DNA of 64,000 bases from an uncultured Erythrobacter sp. (GTDB lineage: Bacteria; Pseudomonadota; Alphaproteobacteria; Sphingomonadales; Sphingomonadaceae): NCBI RefSeq assembly GCF_947499705.1, contig NZ_CANMPJ010000001.1, positions 1,709,501-1,773,500 on the forward strand, given 5' to 3'. The stretch's first letter is position 1. Every line of letters starts with the position of its first letter. A program made the position numbers and the translations under genes. Under the pieces are notes generated by a model. It saw nothing but the letters and a program-made list of their open reading frames with translations, was not told where the DNA came from and did not search any database. This document shows, in pieces, positions 57,128-64,000 of this stretch.

Positions 57128-57148
57128 ATGTTCGGATAATCCGAACAT
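57128..57148. promoter_or_regulatory. LysR operator between the regulator and the pirin gene
   Basis: A perfect 21-base palindrome: 10-base arm ATGTTCGGAT, one central base, and its complement. It lies 9 bases upstream of the LysR start codon and 1 base from a TTGACA hexamer (57150-57155) pointing toward the pirin gene; no strong -10 is seen at standard spacing. The location suits activation of the pirin cluster and autorepression. Confidence 0.75.
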
Positions 57149-57251
57149 TTTGACAAGTTTTATCTCACTTATCCATTTATCAGATCACCCCTATCTCCAG
57201 TTTCAACAGAGCGCACTCATTCACGAGCCGCTCCGAGACAGGAGAAAAGCA

Positions 57252-57989
57252 ATGATCGAACCCATTATCGAACTTCGTCCCTTCAATTCGCTCGGTGCCG
57301 CAAACCATGGCTGGCTCGATGCCCATCACCACTTCTCATTTGCCAGCTACCATGATCCGGACCGGGTCAACTGGGGCAGTCTCCGCGTCTGGAACGACGA
57401 CACAATTCAGCCCGGCACCGGCTTCCCCACTCACCCGCATAACGACATGGAAATCATCACCTATGTCCGCAAAGGCGCCATCACCCACCGCGATTCCGTG
57501 GGCAATGAAGGCCGCACCGAAGCGGGCGACGTGCAGGTGATGAGCGCCGGTGACGGTATCCAGCATTCGGAATACAACCGCGAAGACGAGGATACCGAGA
57601 TCTTCCAGATCTGGATCATCCCCGACGAGCGCGGTGGTAAGCCGACCTGGGGTGCACGTGAATTCCCCAAGGATGACCGTGCCGGACAGTTCGTGCCGCT
57701 CGCAGCCAGCACTGCCAACGACAATGACCTTGCCGATGGCGCGCTTCCGATCCGGACCGATGCCCGCGTGCTGGGTGCCACAATCAAGGCAGGTGAAAGC
57801 GTGACCTACATACCGCGCTCAGCCGACCGGCATCTCTATCTCGTCCCTGCCATCGGCAAGGTGCGGATCGACAATGGTGCCGACGGTGTTCGGGCCAATG
57901 CCCGTGACGGTGTCGCCATCACCCAGTTTGAGCAGGTGACTATCACCGCGCTCGAAGACAGCGAAGTTGTCCTGGTAGACGCCGCCTGA
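57252..57989 (+). CDS. pirin-family bicupin protein (YhhW-like)
   Basis: The start ATG at 57252 follows GGAGAAAAGC. The 245-residue protein has the pirin metal-binding histidines in GTGFPTHPHNDMEIITYVRK and QHSEYNREDED, with a second, degenerate cupin domain. YhhW-type members oxidise quercetin-like flavonoids. Neighbours encode an azoreductase and a DoxX protein in the same direction, suggesting detoxification of aromatic or quinone compounds under the divergent LysR. Confidence 0.92.
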   Translation: MIEPIIELRPFNSLGAANHGWLDAHHHFSFASYHDPDRVNWGSLRVWNDDTIQPGTGFPTHPHNDMEIITYVRKGAITHRDSVGNEGRTEAGDVQVMSAGDGIQHSEYNREDEDTEIFQIWIIPDERGGKPTWGAREFPKDDRAGQFVPLAASTANDNDLADGALPIRTDARVLGATIKAGESVTYIPRSADRHLYLVPAIGKVRIDNGADGVRANARDGVAITQFEQVTITALEDSEVVLVDAA

Positions 57990-57996
57990 CCCCCTT

Positions 57997-58032
57997 GAGC
58001 CAGCCGAGTTCCCCCTCTCGGCTGGCTCTCTT
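57997..58032 (+). terminator. intrinsic terminator after the pirin gene
   Basis: GAGCCAGCCGAG (57997-58008) pairs perfectly with CTCGGCTGGCTC (58017-58028) around an 8-base loop, followed by TCTTTCTT. It may only partially stop transcription, since azoreductase and DoxX genes follow without a clear new promoter. Confidence 0.75.
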
Positions 58033-58071
58033 TCTTCCAGTCCATTTCAAAACCTTTTTCGGAGAACAGCC

Positions 58072-58665
58072 ATGACCAATATCCTGCACATCTCAGCCAG
58101 CATTCGCTCTGGCGAAAGCATCTCTCGCGGCCTCGGCACGACCATTGTCGAAGGGTTAGCTGCCAAAACTGGCGCGACGATCACCGATCGCGATCTCAGC
58201 GCCAATGACATCCCCTTTGTCGATGAAGCGCGGTTCGAAGCCAACCTGACCCCGCCAGCGGACCGCACGCCAGAGCAAGCGGAACTTGCGGCCATTGCCG
58301 ACACGCTGATTGCGGAACTGCACGCAGCAGACACAATCGTGTTCAGCGTGCCCGTCTACAATTTCGGCGTACCCGCCGTGGTCAAAGCCTGGGCCGATCT
58401 GGTCGCCCGCGCTGGCACCACTTTCAAATACACGGAAAACGGCCCCGTCGGCCTGCTGGAAGGCAAGAAGGTCTACATCGCCGCTGCATCCGGCGGGACG
58501 CCGATTGGCTCGGACATGGACTTCATGTCGAGTTGGCTTACGTTCTTCCTCGGCTTCCTTGGAATAACAGATGTCGAAATCGTCGCGGCCGACGGTATCA
58601 TGAGCGTCGACGGCGAAGCCAAGATTGCCGCAGCAAAGGCCAAGGCGGCCGAACTGGCCGCTTGA
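58072..58665 (+). CDS. azoR: FMN-dependent NADH-azoreductase
   Basis: AzoR reduces quinones and azo compounds with NADH via FMN. The 197-residue protein has the flavodoxin-like N terminus (NILHISASIRSGESISRGLG), VFSVPVYNFGVPAVVKAWAD and the AASGGTPIG loop that binds FMN, all typical. It is second in the pirin-azoR-doxX series. FMN reductases of this class often protect against thiol-reactive quinones. Confidence 0.93.
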   Translation: MTNILHISASIRSGESISRGLGTTIVEGLAAKTGATITDRDLSANDIPFVDEARFEANLTPPADRTPEQAELAAIADTLIAELHAADTIVFSVPVYNFGVPAVVKAWADLVARAGTTFKYTENGPVGLLEGKKVYIAAASGGTPIGSDMDFMSSWLTFFLGFLGITDVEIVAADGIMSVDGEAKIAAAKAKAAELAA

Positions 58666-58703
58666 AGCGGACTACTGATCCATAAGTCCAAAGGAGAAAC
58701 CCC

Positions 58704-59132
58704 ATGAACACTCTTGCACAAGACACCACGATCGGTTCAGCTTCTAACGGCAGCTCCGCGCAGAACGCACTGGCCCTCATCGCCCGGCTGCTGCTGGCCG
58801 CTCTCTTCATCCTGGCAGGCATCAACAAACTGACCGGGATGGAAGGCACCGTTGGATACATCGCCTCTGTCGGCATGCCCTTCCCCGAACTTGTCTATTT
58901 CGGCACGGTCGCAATCGAGATTGTCGGCGGCCTGATGCTCGCAGCTGGGTTCAAGGCTCGCTATGCTGCCGGCGCACTCGGAACCTTCACGCTGCTGACC
59001 GCGTTCATCTTCCACAATGACTTTGCGCAGCAGACCGAAGTGACGCTGTTTCTGAAGAACCTGGCGATCGCAGGCGGCATGTTTGCCATCGCCGCCTTCG
59101 GTCCGGGCCGCCTTTCGGTCGACCGCAACTAG
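58704..59132 (+). CDS. DoxX-family membrane protein
   Basis: The 142-residue protein has four membrane segments (LIARLLLAALFILAGINKLT, FGTVAIEIVGGLMLAAGFKA, AAGALGTFTLLTAFIFHNDF, LAIAGGMFAIAAFGPG), the DoxX fold. The G-INK-T motif at the end of helix 1 is typical. DoxX proteins often accompany redox stress genes, as here. A bidirectional terminator follows at 59160-59192. Confidence 0.9.
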   Translation: MNTLAQDTTIGSASNGSSAQNALALIARLLLAALFILAGINKLTGMEGTVGYIASVGMPFPELVYFGTVAIEIVGGLMLAAGFKARYAAGALGTFTLLTAFIFHNDFAQQTEVTLFLKNLAIAGGMFAIAAFGPGRLSVDRN

Positions 59133-59159
59133 GAATGAGCCCGATACAGGGTCGCAAGG

Positions 59160-59192
59160 GGCCGGAACGTCGCAGGGCGTTCCGGCCTTTCT
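59160..59192. terminator. bidirectional terminator between doxX and nadE
   Basis: GGCCGGAACG (59160-59169) pairs perfectly with CGTTCCGGCC (59178-59187) across an 8-base loop and is followed by TTTCTT. Converging genes (DoxX on plus, nadE on minus) both end here. Confidence 0.8.
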
Positions 59193-61264
59193 TATGCGCC
59201 CGGTAAGCTCTCGCGCAGTTCCTCAAGCCACACATCGGCCACTGCATCGCTCGGCGCGCGCCAATCGCCGCGCGGGGATAGCGCCCCGCCCGAGCTGACT
59301 TTCGGGCCATTGGGCAGAGCGCTGCGTTTGAACTGGCTGAAGCCAAAGAAGCGTTTCAGGAAATTTTCCGACCACTTCGCAATCTCAGCGAGGTCGTATT
59401 GATTCTTGCGCTCTTCCGGGAACCCTGCAGGCCATAGACCCGCGCTGGCATCCTTCCACGCATGATAGGCAAGGAAAGCGACCTTGCTGGGCCGTTGGCC
59501 GTAGCGGATCGTGTGGTGCAGGAAAAAGTCGTTGAGTTCATAGGGGCCGATGATGCTCTCGGTCGACTGGATTTCACCATCTTCGCCGGCGGGCACAAGC
59601 TCGGGCGAAATCTCGGTGCCGAGGACTGCGTCCAGAACCTTCCCACAGGTATCGCTGAACTGCTCTGTCTGGATCGACCAGCGGATCAGGTATTGGATTA
59701 ACGTCTTGGGCACACCCGCATTGACGCCGTAATGGCTCATGTGATCGCCGACGCCGTAGGTGCACCAACCGAGCGCCAATTCGGACAGGTCACCGGTCCC
59801 AACCACGAACCCGCCATGTTGGCCTGCGAGGCGGAACAGGTAGTCTGTGCGCAGACCTGCTTGCACATTCTCGAACGTCACATCGTAATGCGACTCACCC
59901 TTGGAGAAAGGGTGGCCCATGTCTTCGAGCATCCGTGTGGCCGCAGGCTTGATGTCGATCTCCTCCGCGGTGATCTCCATCGCTTCCATCAGCTTCCATG
60001 CGTTGGATTTGGTCGCGTCCGATGTCGCAAAGCCGGGCATGGTGTAGCCCCGGATGGTCGAGCGCGGCAGGCCGAGCCGGTCGCACGCCTTGGCGGCGAC
60101 GATCAGCGCATGCGTGCTGTCTAGCCCGCCGGAAATGCCAATCACCAACGACTTGGCATGGGTCGCTTTGATCCGCCGCATCAGGGCATCGACCTGAATA
60201 TTGAACGCCTCGTAGCAATCCTCATCCAGCGTGTGCTGATTATTTGGCACGAACGGGAAGCGGCGGATCGGACGTTTCAGACCGACATCGCCCTCACTGT
60301 AGGCGTGTTCGAAGACGATCCGGCGGAACTCATCTTCTGGTCGACCATGCGCTTCGGCGGCATCGGCGAAGGTCTGGTTGCGCATCCGTTCGCCTGCGAT
60401 GCGGTCGGTGTCGATATCGACCACACACAGTTCCGGATCGAGATCGAACCGTTCGCTCTCTGCCAGCAATTCCCCCATTTCGTAGATGACGCCCTGCCCG
60501 TCCCACGCGAGATCGGTGGTGCTCTCCCCGTGCCCGCTCGCAGAATAGACGTAGGCGCAGATCGAACGCGAGGCGCTGGCGCGGCAATGCAGATGGCGAT
60601 CATCCGCTCGCCCAATCGTGATCGGCGAGGCTGAGAGGTTGCACAGGATCTGCGCCCCGGCGAGCGCGGCCAACGTGCCCGGCGGGTTGGGTGCCCAGAA
60701 ATCCTCGCAGATCTCTACGCCAAAAGCGAAACCCGGCAAGTTTCCAGCCGCAAAGACCAGGTCGGTGCCGAACGGCGCTTCTTCGCCATTCACGCCAATC
60801 CACAAATCCTGACACTCGCGGCCATGCGCAAACCAGCGCTTCTCGTAGAACTCGCGGTAGTTCGGCAGGTAGCTTTTCGGGATCACGCCGAGCAATTCCC
60901 CGCCCGCGATCACCAGCGCGCAATTGTAAAGCTTCCCAGTGCGACGCAATGGTGCGCCAACCACCAGCACCGGACTCAGATCTTTCGACGCCTCGACCAC
61001 TTCGCCGATTGCGCGTTCGACGCGGTCGAGTAGCGCATTCTGCAAATGCAGGTCATCAATCGCGTAGGATGACAGGCACAGCTCCGGATACACAACCAGA
61101 TCGACATTCTGTTCGTGCGCCTTGGTCGCTTCAGATAGCACACCCTTTGTGTTGTACGCGACGTCTCCGGTGCGCGAACAAGGCGTCGCTGTCGCCACCC
61201 GGACAAAGCCGTGCGCGTGCATGTCATAGAAGGCGTGGCCTGTGTCTGGCGTGCTTGCAGCCAT
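59192..61264 (-). CDS. nadE: glutamine-dependent NAD synthase
   Basis: This two-domain enzyme converts deamido-NAD to NAD, taking ammonia from glutamine. The 690-residue protein has an N-terminal nitrilase domain with Glu in VVYPELCLSSYAIDDL, Lys in LLGVIPKSYLPNYREFYEKR and Cys in FAFGVEICEDFWAP. The C-terminal synthetase domain has the ATP-binding P-loop-like SLVIGISGGLDSTHALIVAA and the TMPGFATSDATKSNA region. Length is typical of the glutamine-dependent type. Confidence 0.96.
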   Translation of the reverse strand: MAASTPDTGHAFYDMHAHGFVRVATATPCSRTGDVAYNTKGVLSEATKAHEQNVDLVVYPELCLSSYAIDDLHLQNALLDRVERAIGEVVEASKDLSPVLVVGAPLRRTGKLYNCALVIAGGELLGVIPKSYLPNYREFYEKRWFAHGRECQDLWIGVNGEEAPFGTDLVFAAGNLPGFAFGVEICEDFWAPNPPGTLAALAGAQILCNLSASPITIGRADDRHLHCRASASRSICAYVYSASGHGESTTDLAWDGQGVIYEMGELLAESERFDLDPELCVVDIDTDRIAGERMRNQTFADAAEAHGRPEDEFRRIVFEHAYSEGDVGLKRPIRRFPFVPNNQHTLDEDCYEAFNIQVDALMRRIKATHAKSLVIGISGGLDSTHALIVAAKACDRLGLPRSTIRGYTMPGFATSDATKSNAWKLMEAMEITAEEIDIKPAATRMLEDMGHPFSKGESHYDVTFENVQAGLRTDYLFRLAGQHGGFVVGTGDLSELALGWCTYGVGDHMSHYGVNAGVPKTLIQYLIRWSIQTEQFSDTCGKVLDAVLGTEISPELVPAGEDGEIQSTESIIGPYELNDFFLHHTIRYGQRPSKVAFLAYHAWKDASAGLWPAGFPEERKNQYDLAEIAKWSENFLKRFFGFSQFKRSALPNGPKVSSGGALSPRGDWRAPSDAVADVWLEELRESLPGA

Positions 61265-61500
61265 ATGCGGCGAACTCCTGAAAAGCGCGTGTTGCGGCGC
61301 ACTTAGCGACTAAACCCTAAAGTTCCTAGAGATCGCGCTCGGCCAAGCAAATGCGACCCAAAGCTGCGCTTTGGCACTGGCAGCGAAAGCTTGGGGCCTG
61401 CATGGTTGCGCAAACTCGATCAAACCGCCACTTCACGCCGCAAGGGTCAGACGATTTTCCGTCCCAAGAATTTCCCTCCCGAGACAAGGAGACACGCATC

Positions 61501-62367
61501 ATGGCCGATCCCACTTACACCCCGCCCGCAGTCTGGAGCGCCGATACCGAATCCGGCGGCCGCTTCGCCAACATCAACCGCCCGACGTCGGGCGCGCGCG
61601 AAGACCGCGAGCTGCCAAAGGGCGACAACCCGTTCCAGCTTCACTCGCTAGCCACGCCTAATGGCGTGAAGGTCACCATCATGCTCGAGGAACTTCTCGA
61701 GAAAGGCCACACTGGCGCGGAATACGACGCCTACACCGTCAATATCGGCGAAGGGCAGCAGTTCACCAGCGGCTTTGTGGACATCAATCCGAATTCAAAG
61801 ATTCCGGCGCTGCTCGATCAAAGCGGAGATAAGCCCTTCCGAATTTTCGAATCCGGTGCGATCCTCGTCCATCTCGCCGAGAAGTTCGGTGAGTTTCTTC
61901 CAGCCGATCCCGCTGCGCGCGCTGAAGTGCTCAGCTGGGTGTTCTGGCAAGTCGGCACTGGCCCATTTATCGGCGGCGGTTTCGGCCACTTCTACGCCTA
62001 CGCTCCCGAGAAATACGAGTATCCGATCAACCGCTATGCGATGGAAACCAAGCGGATTTTCGACGTTGCGGACAAGCGGCTGGGCCAATCACGCTTCCTC
62101 GGCGGCGAGGATTACTCGATCGCCGACATGGCAAATTTCCCATGGCTTGCCCCGTTTGTTGCGGGCACCATCTACAACGAAGCCAAGACTTTCCTGTCGA
62201 TCGACGAATACACAAATGTCGCGCGTTGGGCGCGCGAGATTGCCGCCCGTCCCGGGGTACAGCGCGGTCGCCTCGTCAATAAGGTCTGGGGCGATGGAGA
62301 TCAGCAACTTCTCGAACGCCACTCAGCCAAGGATTTCGACGGACTGAATCTCGACTTCACATTCTGA
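61501..62367 (+). CDS. yghU: glutathione S-transferase-like protein of the YghU type
   Basis: The ATG at 61501 follows AAGGAGACACGCATC, and the 288-residue protein starts MADPTYTPPAVWSADTESGG. YghU signatures are present: RFANINRPTSGAREDRELPKG, INPNSKIPALLDQSGDKPFRIFESGAIL (across two blocks) and the Nu-class C-terminal region. YghU-type Nu GSTs have disulfide-bond reductase activity with glutathione rather than classical conjugation. The frame is open upstream, but the strong ribosome-binding site decides the start. Confidence 0.92.
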   Translation: MADPTYTPPAVWSADTESGGRFANINRPTSGAREDRELPKGDNPFQLHSLATPNGVKVTIMLEELLEKGHTGAEYDAYTVNIGEGQQFTSGFVDINPNSKIPALLDQSGDKPFRIFESGAILVHLAEKFGEFLPADPAARAEVLSWVFWQVGTGPFIGGGFGHFYAYAPEKYEYPINRYAMETKRIFDVADKRLGQSRFLGGEDYSIADMANFPWLAPFVAGTIYNEAKTFLSIDEYTNVARWAREIAARPGVQRGRLVNKVWGDGDQQLLERHSAKDFDGLNLDFTF

Positions 62368-62448
62368 CCCGCGAAACATCGCTTACAGGAATGGGCTGGA
62401 AACCAATTGGTTTTAGGCTCATTGTTGTTTGGAAGAGAGGGCCGCGGA

Positions 62449-63831
62449 TTGACCGAAGCGTCGCATGAAGAAGTAGGCCTGGCGGAAAAGCTCGGTTACG
62501 GTATCGGAGATCTTGCGTCGGGGCTGATGCTAAATTTCTTTGGCGTCTTCCTGCTCTATTTCTTTGTCGACCTTGGTGGATTGGCTCCGGCGGCCATCGG
62601 GTTGATGCTGCTCCTCACAAAACTGGTCGATGCTTTTACCGACCCCGTGATGGGTATGGTGGCCGACCGCACTCGAACCCGCTGGGGTCGCTATCGCCCC
62701 TATTTGCTGCTTGGATCGGTGCCGCTTGGTCTGACCATGATCCTGATTTTCAGCGCACCCGATTCCCTTGGCGAAACGGGACTGCTTATTTGGGCCTATG
62801 TCACTTACACACTGTGCATGCTGGCATTTACTTCGGTCAACGTGCCCTACGGGGGGTTGTTGGGCGTGATCTCACCGTCATCGAAAACGCGCACCAGTGT
62901 GACTGCGTTTCGCATGTTCTTCTCTGCGCTAGGAGGGATATTGGTCGGCGCACTCGGCACAACTTTGGTGCGCGAGTTTGGCGCAGGTGACGAAGCGTTT
63001 GGCATCCTGCTGACCATATCTTGCATCGCGGCGGTCGCGGTGTTCTGTTTGATGACAACCTTTGCCACCACAAAGGAGCGCATCCCGCCTGCCACGACTA
63101 ATGGCGCGCCGCTAGCCGACGTAGCTGTGCTCGTCCGGACCGGTCCATGGATCGCTGTCGCCATCGCAGCAATACTGGGTGTGACGGCGATCGCCTCGCG
63201 GGCAGGCAGCGCGTTGTTCTTCTTCAAGTATGTGGTGGGAGACGGCGGCGATCCGGCCTTCCTGTTTTTCGACCGCACTGCGTTGTTTCTGACGGCGCTC
63301 GCCGTTGGTCAAGTCACCGGAGTCATCGTAGGCAACATCTTGCAAAAGCGATTTGAAAAGTCGCACCTGCTCATGGCGGCCGGCATGCTCAAAGCCGTCA
63401 TGATCGCTGTGTTCTACGTCCTCCCGCTCGACGCGATGTGGCCACAGACGTTTGTACAGTACCTGGTCGGCACCGGGTTCGGGATGCTGATGATACTGTC
63501 CTTTTCGATGTTCACGGACATCGCAGAGTTCATTGACTGGAAATCCAAGCGTCAAATGACCGCGTTAGTGATCGCTGCATCGGTATTCGCCGTGAAAGCA
63601 GGGATTGCATTCGGTTCGGCAATACCTGGCTTTATGCTGGATTTGACCGGATTCGCGAAAGATGCACAGCAATCGGAGACAGCATTGATGGGAATCCAGA
63701 CCGCGTTCGCGGTCATCCCGGCCGCCATCATGATCCCGGCCATTATCGCGCTGCTGTTCTACAACATCAATCGCGATGTGATTGCGCGGATGGAGGTCGA
63801 TCTATCGTCTCGCCGTATGACAGCAACGTAG
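62449..63831 (+). CDS. MFS transporter of the glycoside-pentoside-hexuronide family
   Basis: The start is a TTG at 62449 preceded by AGAGAGG 8 bases upstream, giving 460 residues; a TTG at 62407 is in frame but without a site. About twelve membrane segments. GPH features: KLGYGIGDLASGLMLNFFGV at the N terminus, TDPVMGMVADRTRTRWGRYRPYLLLG and the middle loop. Members import sugars with Na+ or H+; substrate unknown. It is followed by the tRNA gene. Confidence 0.88.
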   Translation: MTEASHEEVGLAEKLGYGIGDLASGLMLNFFGVFLLYFFVDLGGLAPAAIGLMLLLTKLVDAFTDPVMGMVADRTRTRWGRYRPYLLLGSVPLGLTMILIFSAPDSLGETGLLIWAYVTYTLCMLAFTSVNVPYGGLLGVISPSSKTRTSVTAFRMFFSALGGILVGALGTTLVREFGAGDEAFGILLTISCIAAVAVFCLMTTFATTKERIPPATTNGAPLADVAVLVRTGPWIAVAIAAILGVTAIASRAGSALFFFKYVVGDGGDPAFLFFDRTALFLTALAVGQVTGVIVGNILQKRFEKSHLLMAAGMLKAVMIAVFYVLPLDAMWPQTFVQYLVGTGFGMLMILSFSMFTDIAEFIDWKSKRQMTALVIAASVFAVKAGIAFGSAIPGFMLDLTGFAKDAQQSETALMGIQTAFAVIPAAIMIPAIIALLFYNINRDVIARMEVDLSSRRMTAT

Positions 63832-63842
63832 AATTCACCCCC

Positions 63843-63870
63843 TTCACATATCCGACAAGCGCGTTATAGA
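63843..63870 (+). promoter_or_regulatory. putative promoter of tRNA-Gln
   Basis: TTCACA (63843-63848) and TATAGA (63865-63870) with a 16-base spacer, ending 12 bases before the tRNA start, fits a sigma70-type promoter. Confidence 0.45.
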
Positions 63871-63882
63871 GCGCCCCTCTGC

Positions 63883-63957
63883 TGGGGTGTAGCCAAGTGG
63901 TAAGGCACTGGTTTTTGGTACCGGCATGCGCAGGTTCGAATCCTGCCACCCCAGCCA
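63883..63957 (+). tRNA. tRNA-Gln (anticodon TTG)
   Basis: A 75-base cloverleaf: acceptor arms TGGGGTG and CACCCCA pair at 7 positions (with a G-C to the discriminator G), the D loop AGCCAAGTGGTAAGGC, the anticodon stem-loop CTGGTTTTTGGTACCGG with TTG as anticodon, and the T-loop GGTTCGAATCC. CCA is encoded at the 3' end (63955-63957). It reads CAA and by wobble CAG codons. Confidence 0.95.
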
Positions 63958-64000
63958 ACAATTCTCAAAGCATCAGATCACAGGATCGAGCCTGCTTCCG

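Noticed and set aside
63767-63961. 64-codon minus-strand frame over the tRNA-Gln
   Set aside because: It covers the tRNA gene; such frames are common annotation artefacts.

Overview
The window looks like the chromosome of an alphaproteobacterium of the order Sphingomonadales, most likely family Erythrobacteraceae. The basis is the alphaproteobacterial gene order (rpsL-rpsG-fusA-tuf-S10-spc-alpha in one run, no rpsD or rpmJ), family-typical proteins (a zinc-type adenylate kinase, a GcvA-like LysR, a MetZ, several S9 peptidases) and the style of GC-rich dispersed palindromes. This assignment is inference; no 16S rRNA gene is present.

Positions 1-22000, all on the minus strand: translation genes read from rpsL at the right to a truncated rplQ at the left. 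Most genes touch or overlap by 1-8 bases. Breaks in this compactness are the rpsL-rpsG gap (26-bp hairpin), the tuf-rpsJ gap (several hairpins plus a good promoter), a 296-base gap before rplC, and two exported-protein genes (SRPBCC and Sel1-repeat) between adk and rpsM. Tandem promoter-like sequences follow the Sel1 gene and probably restart transcription for rpsM-rpsK-rpoA-rplQ. Ribosomal proteins S5 and L3 carry long Ala/Pro/Glu extensions; that of S5 also has an RGG-rich stretch.

Positions 22300-30300: an accessory region. It holds a KAP-family P-loop NTPase, a remnant of a winged-helix regulator, inverted repeats, a terminase-small-subunit-like gene pair, and a divergent locus that looks like two toxin modules: a minus-strand module (unknown 141-aa protein, GYSKG lipase-like protein, membrane-anchored ankyrin protein) and a plus-strand module (unknown 128-aa protein, proline-led PD-(D/E)xK nuclease-like protein, small acidic protein). 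I read both as effector plus immunity pairs; this is inference.

Positions 30250-63830: ordinary metabolic and envelope genes. They include GNAT/LysR, apaG, S9 peptidases, a SulP transporter, metZ, a TetR gene with twin operators facing a small membrane protein gene, a PMT-type glycosyltransferase, a GT2-GtrA protein, leuB, recO, ubiK, tspO, tlyA, ilvE, trhO, GSTs, a LysR-pirin-azoreductase-DoxX cluster, nadE and an MFS sugar transporter. A tRNA-Gln gene closes the window.

Scattered through 25-53 kb are unusual small elements: large inverted-repeat elements of about 221 bp whose internal hairpins differ in sequence but keep pairing; a GIY-YIG gene framed exactly by inverted repeats, with a gene-less relative 26 kb away; an 18-codon reading frame behind a Shine-Dalgarno sequence fully complementary to the 16S rRNA 3' end; and a lipoprotein-like protein with 14 cysteines in 45 residues.
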